Shown: positions 39,853 to 53,144, counted from the stretch's first letter. The stretch is DNA of 64,000 nt from Lamellibrachia satsuma (GCA_033239005.1 BSQZ01000009.1:4603252-4667251); one strand, 5' to 3'. Numbers and translations are program-made. The notes: a model not told the origin generated them from the letters alone.

Positions 39853-42800
39853 ATGCCCCTGAAGGTGGCGCCAGAGGACTGGCAGAACAGTCGCGGTGTG
39901 CTCGCCAGTAACCGCTACATGCTCGACAACCAGGTCGAGTGCGATGTCCAGTTCGTCATAGGCACGCCAGATGGCGCGGGCGTCTACATCCCCGCCCACA
40001 GTTACGTGTTGATCTCGCGAAGTCCCGTCTTCTACGCGATGCTCAACGGTCCTCTGGCAGAGAACAAGAACGAGATACGTATATGTGACGTCACGCCGGA
40101 AGCGTTCAACCACCTACTGGGGTGGGTAATTAAATGTAGTGTCGGTATAGAAATGGTCATAACCTTTAATATCCGAAACTTGCATCAATGTAGTCCATTA
40201 AGTTCGACCTACTAGGATACGTCCTATCTTATGTCAACTCGTCGTTCACAATAGCAACATCGTAGTTACAATACCGACACATGTACATAGTCCTAAGAAA
40301 TGCTTAATAGGACATAGGTGTTGACATATGAACTCCGTTTAATAGAATCTCGCACACAAGTTATGTGACATTAATGTCACATTTAAAAAATGGCGCGAAT
40401 CACAACCAACGTCACACAACGGACACACGCGTTCTTACAACCAAACAGCAACCGCAGTTTATTTCATTAGCGCATATTTTATTCACTGGTTTTTCTGGCC
40501 ACGAAAGTCAAGTGTGTAATGTACTGTTAACGAATGGCAAAATTATATTCCACCACTAAACGGTGCCCGCATACGTTTGAACCCGCATGTTGTATAGTTC
40601 GCGTCGTGTATTCCGGATCTACGGAGAACAAATGAACTATTATACAACGTGGTCACCCAGTACAGTACACGGGGTCTATGTGACAAACAAGCTTCCGGTT
40701 TCTGGTTAGAATAAACTTTTAAATGGTGTGGTGTCGCGGATTTTTTGCGGAACATTCTGTGACTCATTCGTAATAAGATAAATTAGTACAATGAATTGAT
40801 TACGCAAGAACACATATACAATACTTATTACGCATATATACTGAGAGTTGTAGCAATGCATTAAGCACTTTCAGTAATACAACAAAAAAAGGACTTTTTT
40901 AATGAACAAGGTCCATATTCACTTTCACTTTAATACGTAGAATCGCCAATGCAAAGCCCTACATTTTAAAATGTTACATTGAAACGTGACCCAATTTAGC
41001 ATAGGCTTTAGTCAGGATTGAGTGTTGGCTTGGTCGGCCTGACAAGCTGCTGGGTCGGTCTGACAAGCTGCTGGGTCGGCCTGACAAACTGCTGGGTCGG
41101 CCTGACAAACTGCTGGGTCGGCCTGACAAGCTGCTGGGTCGGCCTGACAAGCTGCTGGGTCGGCCTGACAAACTGCTGGGTCGGCCTGACAAGCTGCTGG
41201 GTCGGTCTGACAAGCTGCTGGGTCGGTCTGACAAGCTGCTGGGTCGGCCTGACAAGCTGCTGGGTCGGCCTGACAAGCTTCTGGGTCGGTCTGACAAGCT
41301 GCTGGGTCGGTCTGACAAGCTGCCGGCTCTGACGTCAGACATGTCCGTAGACACTATTTCTGGACGTGAGATGTGAGTAGACGAGAAACCGGACGCTTAG
41401 TGTTGTTGTTATTATTATTATTATCATATCATATCACATCACATCACATCACATCACATCACATCATATCACATCATATCATATAACATAACATTATTCT
41501 TATTGTATTTTTACTATTATTATCATATCACATCATATCACATTATTATTATTATTGTTGTTATTATTATTATCGTTATTATTAGTATTATCATATCATG
41601 TCATATCATATCACATCACGTTATTATTATTATTACAGAACATTTATTTTGACTTCGACATTCTACTACGACTTTTGGAACCCTGGGCGATTTTTATTTG
41701 TCGAGGAATTCTGGCCGAGACGAATACTTTTAACCGTGCGTCATTGTGCAGTTTGGTTAGGGGACGCACGAGTTCAGGCGATAGCTAGGTCATTAATTTG
41801 CTACCTCGAACGGTTCCCAGCCGCTTACGCCAATGCTGAAATATAAAACACAAGCCAACCTCTGCGACACGGAAATATTTTACTGCGACATAATATCAAA
41901 CGGTGACACCTGCCAATGATGACATCATCATGGCACAAATGACAATGACAAGCCATACTCCATATACAACTGTCATGTCGTGTGTCATACTAAGTGTGCT
42001 ACTGAGTGCATAGCTGGCGACACAGCGGGCAGGCATCCGTTACGAAACACTGGCTCACTCGTCAAGTCAGTCAACCGTGGCGACGCAGCCACGTAGAACG
42101 TTCGAACACGTCATCGATGTGGACGGTTTTTTACAGCAGATACTCATTACCGCGTCTCTTTCTATGCCTCCTCCCCAGACCGCACAGCGGAGAGAGAAAT
42201 GCAGCCGTAGAATTAGGCTTCAAATACTGGTGTAATTTAACGTAATCTTTTACAGTAGACAAATCATTGCGGTGTCGTTAATACATTAGCAAAATTGCAT
42301 GCATGGTTGACATGATCGTGACATTGTAATTACCAAAGGTTGGGGATGTAATTACTGGTGATTTCGATGTGCAATTACATCATGCACCGGCTTTGTATGT
42401 CAAATGATAATGCCGACTTTTGGGAATTTGGGAGTCATACGTGTGTGTCTTGTTCTCATGCAGAATTCTCTTAAATTTGTTATACATATCTCATCTTATG
42501 TCCATCACAACAATTAAAAAATGAGTCGTTATGTTGTGAATTACACACAACCGACACTGTCAAGACAAACTCATAACTTAGTCTCGCGATTCTCGCCCGC
42601 CTTCGTGAACCTACGAGAGCGACAAACGGTGGCGCCACATTACGGTTCCAGGATAATTGAGACTACTCCTAACGTTGTTTGCAGTCGCATCGGACGTAAA
42701 CATGTAAATTACAGGCTGGTTCCCGGCGCCTCCTAGTGGGTTTTATTTGGTGGAGATACTTATTTCGAAGCCGGACGCTTAACATAATTAATTATATCGA

Positions 42801-45800
42801 TATTCCGGGTAATTAACGTAAATGCTACATTATAAACAGCATTACAATGACAGAAAGTGCACCCGACAACACACCTATGTTGCATGCATGCAACATAGGT
42901 ATGTTGTGATTTAATAACGCAGTTGAGATGTAACATAATATTTACATTGACATTATTATTAATAAACCATCATTAATAAACCATTATTACTACGATGTTA
43001 TTCTCATGGCACGCCAACAATTCATGTGTGGACGTTTTTTTAATGGATCATATACGATAATTGCATGGAATATAGAGAGAAATAAAAATTATGCAAGCCG
43101 GACAGTTGGCGCAACCAACGGGCAACGTCACACGTAATTTGTTAACGCACACATTACTAATAATAGGTTAGATTGTTACTGTAATTATAAATTATGTAGA
43201 TTTATGCAGAATATTAAGAATATGGATTTTTGTATGTGGTGCATTTGACGCTAAAATGAGCATTAATACAATCGGAATCACCCCGTATGGTGTGGATGAT
43301 GGGCGTGTGGGGTGTGATGGGTGTGGCGTGATCGTTTCTACGGCTTTGCTAGTGATAAAAAGTACACGTCTTTACCACGGTTTCATGTCGACAGGATGAT
43401 CATAACCATCACCACGAACACCGTCACAGTCCACCACCACCATCACCACCATCACCACCACCCCATACATGATCACCGTCACCACCACCACCACCGTCAC
43501 CCCATACATGATCACCATCACCACCACCCCATACATGATCACCGTCACCACCACCACCACCGTCACCCCATACATGATCACCATCACCACCACCCCATAC
43601 ATGATCACCGTCACCACCACCACCACCGTCACCCCATACATGATCACCATCACCACCACCCCATACATGATCACCGTCACCACCACCACCACCGTCACCC
43701 TATACATGACCACCATCACCACCACCCCATACATGATCACCGTCACCACCACCACCACCGTCACCCCATACATGATCACCGTCACCACCACCACCACTCC
43801 ACACATGATCAGCGTCACCACAACCACCACCACCATCACCACCATCACCACCACCCCATACATGATCACCGTCACCACCACCACCACCGTCACCCCATAC
43901 ATGATCACCGTCACCACCACCACCACCCCACACATGATCAGCGTCACCACCACCACCACCACCCACACATGATCACCGTCACCACCACCACCACCATCAC
44001 CACCACCACCCCACACATGATCAGCGTCACCACCACCACCACCACCCCACACATGATCACCGTCACCACCACCACTCCCACCACCACCACCACCCCACAC
44101 ATGATCAGCGTCACCACCACCACCCTATACATGATCACCGTCACCACCACCACCACCCTACACATGACCACAGTCACCACTACCACCACCACCCCACACA
44201 TGACACATGACCACAGTCACCACCACCACCATTACCACCACCCCACACATGACCAGTCACCACCACCACCCCACACATGATCACCGTCACCACCACCAGC
44301 ACCCCGCACATCACCACCACCACCCCACACATCACCACCACCACCACCACCATCACCACCACCACCAAACACATCACCACCACCACCACCCCACACATCA
44401 CCACCGTCACCACCACCACCACCATCACCCCACACATCACCACCATCACCACCACCACCACCATCACCCCACACAGCACCACCGTCTCCACACACAGCTA
44501 CCACAAATATTACAATCACAACAACGTTACATGTTGCAGGTACTTATACTGCGAGGAGACAAGTCTCTGCCTAGAGAACGTGTTCTGCGTGCTGTACGTG
44601 GCCAAGAAGTACCTAGTGCCAGCACTGTCCCGACAGTGCATCTCCTTCCTCGACAGCATCCTCTCCCCAGACAACGTGTGCACCATCCTCGACCAGAGCC
44701 TCCTCTTTGAAGGCGAGCCGCTCGAACATCGATGTCTACAGGTTGGTTGCTGATGGCGTAGCTCGGTTGGCTGCTTTGTAAGACGGACGTTGATTGGGTG
44801 GTATTAATAAGATGTATTCATGTACATTGCATTTGATGTGGTAGCGCTTCAACAGGTTTTTTTTTAAGTATAAGTATTTTTCCGAAAAAAGTTAAGCTTT
44901 TATGAGTAGTTGTGCTGAAACCTGAACAGTGAGTGTTTTACTTTTACCGATTGGCTGCATCTTCCTTGACATGTCTTTGTTTGCGTTGTCTGTTATACAT
45001 TCAGAATTGTTCAGATATAGTATAATGCGTATTCTATGTAGATGGTGCAACGCTATTCGAAACGCGTTTTCCCGTCAAAAGCTTTCTGTGACATTTCGAA
45101 TGATACCCTTTGCAAGATCTTGCAAAGTGAACGCCTTAGGTTAGTATAAATCCTTCATTGTTCTTAATATGTACCTCAGGATTGCGTGTTGCAATGTACA
45201 GAGTGCAGACCTACCATTCTGGTCCCAACAGGCAGTTGAGTTAGCGTTCTTCTGTTTGATCAAATGAATGAGATTTGGTAAACAAAGTATATTTCAGCGA
45301 TAAATTTATTATTGCCATTACTAACGATATACGGTGTAAAGGTAATGTGGTAGAATGTTCGCTTTGCCAGCAGCGTAAAAATGAATGGAAATGGATGTTA
45401 GAAATTACATCACGGAGGCGTCTCTTAGCGAATGTGGTGTAAACTAGTGAATAGCCCACTTATGATGATACTATATTGTGTGAGCGTGCGTGCGTGTGTG
45501 CGTGAGTGCGTTAGTGCATGAGTGTGTGAGTGCGCGCGTTTTTGAGCTTAGTATGGGTATATAACAATATGTAGGCTATGCTTGTATGTATGTTACAACA
45601 TAATTATGTAAGTGGCCATGAATACATTCAGCGTGCCAGAAGTGGAAGTGTTCCGCGCATGCGTGCGATGGGCGGAAACGAAGTGCGTGATGCAGGAAGT
45701 CGACCCGACGGCGCAGAACAAGCGCGCGATCCTCGGTCCGGCGCTCTACTTCATCCACCTGCCGTGCGTGTCGCTGTTCGACTTCTCCAAGACGGTGGCG

Positions 45801-47041
45801 CCATCTGGCCTTCTCACGATGGAGGAGGAAAACGTAATTTTCCGTTACCTGAATGGCGGCATATCGGAGAGGGGTGACGAGATTCTCAGCAAATTCCCAT
45901 GCACATCTCGCGAGATTGTCTCATTCCGGTGTTCCGCCGAATATAACGGTTTCGCTCGCCACTCGACCATACAAGGCACGGCGTATGAGGGACAGCTACA
46001 GGTGTGTAGTATAACTTCTCATTATCGCTTCTTGTCATTATTATGACATTTTAATTATAAGTGACAACAACGAATATGAAGCTGTGCTGTAGCCAACAAT
46101 AGTGATGTTCACTATTGCTAGCACAATTGGACGAATTCTTGTGTCGTTTCGGAGACCTTGCTTGTTTCTAAAAACACAAACTCCAAAGATTGTTCCAGTA
46201 GTGGAATGTGTCATGTCGTTATGGCCTGTCCTCCGTAGCAGTGTCACATGCTAGTCAACAATGAGAAGAAAACACTGATAACAGACCATCAACGACTCAC
46301 TGCTATAAAACAAAAGGCAACGTTAATCGATCACGTACGACTTTCTGCAGCGTTCCCGGTGGTCTCTCGCAGTGCACTGTGACCACAGCATCGAAATCCA
46401 CGAACTGGGCTTCTCCGGCGACCTAAAAGGCAGCGTCGCCATCTTCCAGGACGGCATTCGAAAGCTGGAGGTAACGGATCGTGACTTGCTGTCCTGCCCC
46501 AACCACCTAGCAAGACAATGTAAACCTGTTTGTCGATGCAGACCGGTTATTCTGGAGAAAATAATGTAAAATATTCCCATCTATGTGATTTATGTTTGAT
46601 GTTGTCTAGTTAGTTTGGACTCATTCAGGAATAATGATTTTATGATCCAGGCGTAAGACGACGTCATCGCTACAGAAATATGATGCGTTTAACCGGAAAT
46701 GTCACTACGCTTAGCCCGTATCACTCAACCTACATTGCAATCGCGTCTATCTTCCGCAGGTGTCATGTGACGCGCCAGTACGCGAGATCCCGCTAGACGA
46801 TGTTGTCGCACTAGACGCGGGTGTTTTCACGATCTTCTCGGACGAGCCGTTCACCTACAGTGGCATCTACTACTACAAGAAGAGCACCTCGCCGGCACCT
46901 CTCTTGCACAGCGACAACGACACGGTCTCGTTCGACGTGCGAGACTTCAGCGCCATGTGCATTGTGGAGTACTTCAACTTCACGCTGACAAACGAACTCT
47001 ACTTTGTCGAGAACTACTTCCTCGGCAAAGTCACTGTCTGA
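39853..47041 (+). CDS. BTB-BACK-PHR protein of the BTBD1/2/3/6 type (six coding exons)
   Basis: Coding exons 39853-40121, 44540-44741, 45042-45139, 45632-46001, 46351-46470, 46760-47041. All have GT/AG borders and compatible phases; 446 residues, TGA stop. Residues about 20-130 form the BTB/POZ domain (NQVECDVQFVIG, PAHSYVLISRSPVFYAML, YLYCEE, NVFCVLYVAKKYLVPALS). The small exon 45042-45139 supplies the start of BACK (SKAFCDISNDTLCKILQSE), and exon 45632-46001 continues it (FRACVRWAETKC, ILGPALYFIHLP). Residues about 290-446 are PHR-like, ending FVENYFLGKVTV. Relatives serve as substrate adaptors for Cul3 ubiquitin ligases; that role here is inferred from the family. The length is slightly below the vertebrate members (about 480-525). 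The start codon follows the acceptor by two bases, so a 5' UTR exon must precede it. Confidence 0.88.
41024..41325. repeat. 21-bp minisatellite in BTB intron, about 14 copies
   Basis: The unit CCTGACAAGCTGCTGGGTCGG repeats with C/T and G/A variants. The 21-bp period keeps both strands open and gives artefactual frames. Confidence 0.95.
41405..41640. repeat. ATCAC/ATCAT and TTATTA simple repeats
   Basis: Runs of CATATCACAT pentamers alternate with ATT trinucleotides. Non-coding. Confidence 0.85.
42873..42900. other. Perfect 28-bp palindrome
   Basis: ACCTATGTTGCATG is followed directly by its exact reverse complement CATGCAACATAGGT, with no spacer. It lies in a BTB intron in otherwise ordinary AT-rich DNA. 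Confidence 0.97.
43430..44480. repeat. CAC/CAT-rich satellite with 66-bp higher-order unit in BTB intron
   Basis: About 1 kb of CAC trinucleotides punctuated by CCATACATGATCACCGTC. In the first part the period is 66 bp (CATACATGATCACCGTC at 43464 and again at 43530); it loosens toward the 3' end. The His-rich frames are repeat artefacts. The array ends about 60 bp before the acceptor of the second BTB coding exon. Confidence 0.95.
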
Positions 47042-48160
47042 AAATCTCTTTTCCCTTTGGTCCGTGTACAGTCCATAAATTGGAGTTGCTGGTTGACTTT
47101 ATTGATGGTACACGGAGCGATTTCTCATTGGTCCGTGCACAGTCCGTTAAATGGAGTTGATGGGCGTATGTGTGTGTATAGACAAATTGACGACTGTTGA
47201 TGGTATTTGACACAGAACTGATTGCCTTAATGCGGCGCCCCGGAACAACGTGACGAATGTTACGAACGGACTCGTTGATCTTATACTTAAAGAAACTGTT
47301 TTTTATTTATATATTTATATTGACCGATTTGGTTCTTGCAACCAGTCGTGTCTACTAGTGTATATACCGTGACAACATTTTATTCGAGAAATCGCAATGA
47401 TGTGTTCTCTGAAAACTCTTAAGTGAAGACTTAAGAAAACTATTTCACAAGACATCAGATGCCACCTTCGGGCCACTGGACCAGGACATAAGTGGCCGCT
47501 GGGGTTTTCTCTAAGAGTGGAACATTTCGAACTGATTATGTTTATAAGTACACATACTGTACAACGTAAGCAGGGTGGCGGGCTAGACCAATTTACTGTC
47601 TTAGCTTACAATGTGTCTGTTAGTTTGAACATTATTCGCCGTGTTTCATACAACGGTTGTTGTATTGGATTGTTGTGGTTTTCAACACAAGTCTGGTGAA
47701 TGGACAAAGTTGTTGGGACTGGTTTTCCTTCGAGTGCAAGTCCAAGTGCAAGTCATCATCTTACAAGTCCAAGTTAAGTCTGAAGTCATTGCTACTTCAA
47801 TAAAATGTGCTACAACCGTGCATAATAGCGTTTTATGCAAGTAGGCCTCAACCCCGATGGTAACTGTCAGTGTCACTCATACTACTGTCTTGCTGTCGGC
47901 AAACTGGTATCGATGGGTTTTTATTGTGTAGCGACAGAGTTTCGCTCAGATCTCAATTGCACGCACGCACGCACCCATGCACGCACGCACCCATGCACGC
48001 ACGCACTCACGCACGTACGCATACACGTACGTATGACCGCAACACTAGTCACGTAAAAGCATACAGTTTATTTCGAAATACCAACAGTGTAAGATTGTAA
48101 CTAAGTAATGACTCATTACAAATTAAACATATTTTATGTAGCAATGACAACAACAACATA
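47042..48160 (+). other. BTB 3' flank
   Basis: Follows the BTB stop codon. AATAAA at 47799-47804 is a possible polyadenylation signal. AAGTC-rich repeat sequence lies at 47735-47795 and an ACGC tetranucleotide run at about 47958-48010. No further exon seen. Confidence 0.45.
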
Positions 48161-48163
48161 ACA

Positions 48164-48265
<102 letters not shown>

Positions 48266-48444
48266 TTCACACAAGCACGCACGCACGCACCCTCCCAACA
48301 CAATAATTTAACTTTCGCTACAAGTGAGATAAATAATTATTAATGCTAAATGCAGTGTCCCGTTTAAGACATTAAGTGTCTACACTTCTGTCCAACAGAT
48401 AATGTTTTTGATCCGTTGTTTCTTTCCAACCACTGTCTCCATTT

Positions 48445-48558
<114 letters not shown>

Positions 48559-48685
48559 GTTATATATTTCTCTGTCGAAGGTATGCTGTGTCCATAAATA
48601 GTGTGTCCATTCTTGTCACAAATATACAGAACGTTGTTAGCTCTCGCTACTCAACAGGGCGTGTGCTGTTTTGGGGGTTTGAAAT

Positions 48686-48940
48686 TGACAGCAGCCTTCC
48701 GATGTCACTCAAATGTATAATTGACAGCAGCCTTCCGATGTCACTCAAATGTATAATTGACAGCAGCCTTCCGATGTCACTCAAATGTATAATTGACAGC
48801 AGCCTTCCGATGTCACTCAAATGTATAATTGACAGCACCCTTCCGATGTCACTCAAATGTATAATTGACAGCAGCCTTCCGATGTCACACAAATGTATAA
48901 TTGACAGCAGTCTTCCGATGTCATTCAAATGTATAATTCT
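48686..48940. repeat. 36-bp minisatellite, about seven copies
   Basis: The unit ATTGACAGCAGCCTTCCGAT plus 16 further bases repeats seven times with a few changes. The 36-bp period gives matched open frames on both strands (IDSSLPMSLKCI on plus), which I regard as artefacts. It lies in the probable 3' flank of the Shisa-like gene. Confidence 0.95.
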
Positions 48941-49040
48941 CCGTCTCAACATTATCGAGCTGTGCAATTTTTTGCACCGTCTGTGGACGAGGTATATCAA
49001 CTGAACAGCAGTGGCGTCTCTTAGCGGCATAGTATCAACA

Positions 49041-52000
49041 CTACGCGTCTTCTAGCGAGGGTTGTTGGTCAACTTGCTTCGACTTTCTGGACGACGAACC
49101 ACGTTTCCCCAGTAGACACCAGCAAATGATGCCTTGGACGGTTACAAAGGCAAGTATAGCCCCGAGCACGAGAGCACCCAACATCTGGCTATGTCGGCTG
49201 AAACAATAATGTAAATGACGTGTTGATTGTACTTATATTAATTATATCCACTTATAAGGTTGCATTGCAAAATAAACGGCACAAACACTACGTGGGAATG
49301 TTTTGGAAGACTCTCAACTTAATACCGATTTAAGTAATTATATCGTGCTTGTGTTTATTTTATTAGTGTAATGTGAACTAAAATTTACAAATGGAATATT
49401 TCACAAACCTTTTCCCGTTAGATATTCAATATTCATCACTTCGTGTCTTCCGTTATCGTTGTCAGTTCATTTATTATTTTAGCTACACGTATTACGTCCC
49501 GAAGAAACGTCCACATATAATGTTTAAACTGTTGTAGATAAACGAGGCACAGAACAAATCCAGTGGCGTATCTAGGGTCTCGCAGAGGGGAGCGGGGCCA
49601 AGTTTGATCACTCGTTAGTTCACCATGCTACCATGCTACGGCCCAATGGCCCCCTACATACGCCACTGAACAATTAGTCGTTGTTATACGCCCAGGTAGA
49701 ATGTTACAAGGGAATTGTCGTCGTCGCCGTCGTCGATAAACAGCCAAAGTGTGTAACAGTGTATCCAGGTATCCCTAATGTAGAGTATTGTACAAAACAA
49801 GAATAACCCGACATGTTCCACACAAACCTGTCCGTGTCGTTGTAGCAGCAGAACTCGGCGTACCGCTCGCCGCAGCAGCTCCGTAGCTCGGGCGGCTCGA
49901 AGGGCATTGGACAGAGGAAGAGGCCGAGTGTCGTGTCGTTCCAGCGCACCTCGTAGTTCATGCACACGTCGCTGTCTGCAACCACACGCGATCGTTACAT
50001 CGATTTCACTTACGCGTTAAACGTTGAATAATAATTACAGTGGCACCTCCTCAAAGTGACCTGCAATCAGTTGTGTTATGTTGTGTTATCGATTTAGTTG
50101 TTAGATTTTCGTGAGCAGTGATTAAATTGCAGTGCAGTGCTAGTAGTGCGGGAGGCCTAGAAAACAGGTTTCGTCTAACACAATTGGTTTTCCACTACAG
50201 GCTCCTCGGGAATGTCTCTGGAACAATTCTATCCCTGGTGTACAAATGAATCGTGTTATCATTAACATTGTACAGCGAATTTTCTATTACGATTGTTGGC
50301 GGACAAAGCGCGAATCTTTAGAAAACTCAAAGAAGTATTTTCCCTCAACTCGGATAGCCCAGATTCTTTAATAATTATTGTTAGCATGTTTCTGTAACAT
50401 TCGTTATTTATTGCTGCTGACTAAGTTAATATCTACATGGGATATTTAGACGGGAGGCAGGAGGGAGAAACGGAGTCAGGAAGAAGACGCAGTGTGCTGC
50501 AGTTGTTAGGAGTGAACGCATGAATAACGTAATGTAACGTAACGTAACGTAACGCTTACGGGTTATCTTGATGGTCTTACGGGCATAGATATTCGTTACG
50601 GTTTTGTGCGTTTTGAACAAGGTCTGTGTTTGTCGAATGACAGCTAATAACATAAAACCATCAGTTCAAAACTCGTCCGAAGAGCGACTCTCGCGAATAT
50701 TTTAGATGCACGCAGTTGGCTGCGTCAAAGTCTCATGAGATCCAATCTGAGTATATGCCAGTCTGAGCATAACGATGTTGCCAGTCTTAAAGGTGTGCAC
50801 CACAAAGGGTTGGCACTGTGTTGAAAGAATAAACAAAACCGGAGTCAACATACAACGTTGGGACGTGGGTGAAATGCGAAAAGGAAATATGATAAGTTTC
50901 CATTATATGAATAAAGAATGGGTTTCCTATCTATGATTTTATACACCTGTGTTGTGTGGCATTTTTTTAAGCAAAACACCCTGCTTGTTATTTTATCAAA
51001 TAATTTGATAACGTCGACCAGTGTATATCGCTATTCTCTATTTAATACGCATACATGATTTAAAGAGCTGTTGTTTAGATTTTACTTGTGACAGACGTGT
51101 GCTCCCCCAGGCCTTAGTATTCACGAGAGCAGAACAAGCACATAATCAGACGCTCCGCTAGCTTTTAAAACGTATTACTACAGGTGATCGGGTTACTACA
51201 TGTAATGTGTTATCCGCAATTATTCAACACAGCTATGCTGTGAGGTCGTTGTCTGTGCAGACAAAGGTCTGGCTTCTGACATCGTCGGTAGCTAAATACA
51301 ACGTTGCTACAACGACGCCTCCAACAACCGGTGGTGGATCCGACGTTGTAGTTCGGAGTTGAGCTATTTAGGAAGGTGGTTGCTCTAAACGCGATCCCCA
51401 CAAATCTGACCAGTGACGTATTTAGGGGGGTGGGTGTATTTTTTGCATGTAACATGCTACATGCAGCGTGGTAAACTAATGGGTGACTAAGCTTGGCCCC
51501 CTTTGGCCGCCCCTTTGTGAGATCCTAGACACATCACTGAATCCTACGTTGGTACTGAACGATCTCTCAATACCAATTTTTTAAAATATTATTAGCTTTT
51601 GTATGAAACGGGAATAACATTTATAATCACCGTTGTTGATGTTATCGAATCTTCTCGTTCCCACGAAGGTGGAATAGAGAGGATAATATCTCGCGTAGAT
51701 TCCCAGGTCATACCCGAGATAACTGTCCGAGTCGGCCTCGGGTGGCATAGTCTGCCTGAAACACGCCATTTGCCGTCGTATTTAATTATACTACAGCAAT
51801 ACAACAAATTTTCCGGAAACCATCTTCGTTCTCTGGGATTGTTGGACCTATAAATATATAAATTATTACGTTTGATGTTTCCTATTACGGGACCACATAT
51901 ATAAGTATTATTCGTTTTATTGAAATCCGTTTTAAAGGAAAATGACAGAACATCACTGTAAGGGCTTACCCTGCCCATCTGGGGCAGATGACGATACGTC

Positions 52001-53144
52001 GATACACGGAAGCTGAAAGATTTATTTTATATCTGTTCAGTTCAACTTTTTAAATCAACACGTTTCAGCCTAGTTGCGTTTTTCACAAGTTTTTGAGTGT
52101 TATTGTGATTGTATTGACAAACACAACTCACGCGTATGGAGAGTTCGCTTTCACTGGTTGTCGAGGTGTGGCGCTGTAGCTTTTCAATTCATCGACTGCC
52201 ATTACGTGATCTGAAGTCAGAGTCTCTTAGGATTAGTAATGAAGCAATCGTGTAGCATGAAAGGAGGATGGTGGAAGTACGCGGAGAATCAGAATCTGAA
52301 AACAATTTGTCTCAAAATCCAACAATAATAACGTATAACATAGAAATACAAAATTATGATCAGTGATTAACAAAATAGTACCCTCCAAGAGACTGGAACG
52401 AAAAAACACATGAATGAAGGACGTTATGAGCAGACAACGTTGGTGAGGACATAGGCACAGAATGTACGATGAAAGATTGACCGAGAGAGCATGGAACCAG
52501 TAGAGACTGGTAGAAGGAGAACACGAAGACCAACTTGGATGGATAATGTGAAGAGCGATCTGGAAAAGGCAGGTGTGAGTGGAAGAAAATGGCAGAAGAT
52601 TAAGAAAGATGATATTGCAACTAACGGTGGTTTTAATTATTCACATGCCCCTGTTTCCCCTTTCCTAGAAAATATCAGCAGAATTGTTTATGGGGTTCTG
52701 CTATTCTCCAACATTACCAGGAACTAGTAAAACAGACACGACACGGATTAACTCGTCTGTAGTTATTGGTTATAAATAATGCATAAGTACACAATAATGC
52801 TACATTTATGTTATTTGGTTATATACCAGTGTGCAGTGGACAAACTATGAGTATTGAAGACCACACAATTATATAGTTACAAATTGAACCTACGTCTGCC
52901 GCCGTATCGTTACAGAACCAACGTAACAATAAAAATGTCATCCAACTAAGCCGAAGTTGTAAACCTCTTCTGGGCGTTGTCATGTTAAACAACCCAGTTA
53001 AATAAAGACTTCTTGTTGTGGCTATCACCTGACACGTTGTATATGTAATTAATTCTATGATATGTCACACTTACCTGTCCACATCGTAAGCAGCCACGCC
53101 ACACACACGCGCAGCCCGACGTGAGACGCGTCAAGGGACGACAT
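49041..53144 (-). CDS. Shisa-like small single-pass membrane protein (three exons)
   Basis: Minus-strand exons 53075-53144, 49828-49975 and 49041-49197, joined in phases 1 and 2 with GT/AG borders to give 124 residues and TAG. Exon 1 starts MSSLDASHVGLRVCVAWLLT, a plausible signal peptide. Exon 2 is the cysteine-rich ectodomain with the Shisa-type pattern C...FLCP...CCG...FCC (residues about 27-65) and an N-x-T site. Exon 3 begins near SRHSQMLGALVLGAIL; a hydrophobic segment of about 25 residues ends at CWCLL, followed by a basic, Ser-rich cytoplasmic tail ending QPSLEDA. Shisa-type proteins act in the ER or plasma membrane on receptor trafficking; no function is shown here. The gene is convergent with the BTB gene. 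A very similar layout exists in other small Cys-rich membrane proteins (VOPP1/WBP1-type), so the subfamily is uncertain. Confidence 0.78.
49561..49668. mobile_element. Short hAT-like MITE
   Basis: Ends CAGTGGCGTATCTAGGG and CCCCCTACATACGCCACTG form an inverted repeat of about 17 bp. Flanks AACAAATC and AACAATTA could be a decayed 8-bp target duplication. It sits in intron 2 of the Shisa-like gene. A related element is at 51411-51539 and a lone end at 35149-35167. Confidence 0.6.
51411..51539. mobile_element. Short hAT-like MITE, second copy
   Basis: Starts CAGTGACGTATTTAGGGG and ends CCTAGACACATCACTG, an inverted repeat of the same family as 49561-49668. Flanks AATCTGAC and AATCCTAC agree at six of eight positions, consistent with an 8-bp target duplication. 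Confidence 0.6.
52430..52640 (+). pseudogene. LINE C-terminal relic
   Basis: HRMYDERLTERAW is followed, after a shift, by ETGRRRTRRPTWMDN and DLEKAGVSGRKWQKI. This is the C-terminal tail seen after the reverse transcriptase in GRRxRGRP-type LINEs. It lies in intron 1 of the Shisa-like gene, in the opposite orientation. No RT core is nearby. Confidence 0.6.

Noticed and set aside
40974..41354. 'SSLSGRP' and 'CWVGLTS' repeat ORFs
   Set aside because: A 21-bp minisatellite within a BTB intron, open on both strands for the same reason.
43321..44280. 319-codon His-rich ORF
   Set aside because: It is translation of a CAC/CAT satellite inside an intron of the BTB gene, with equally open frames on the other strand.
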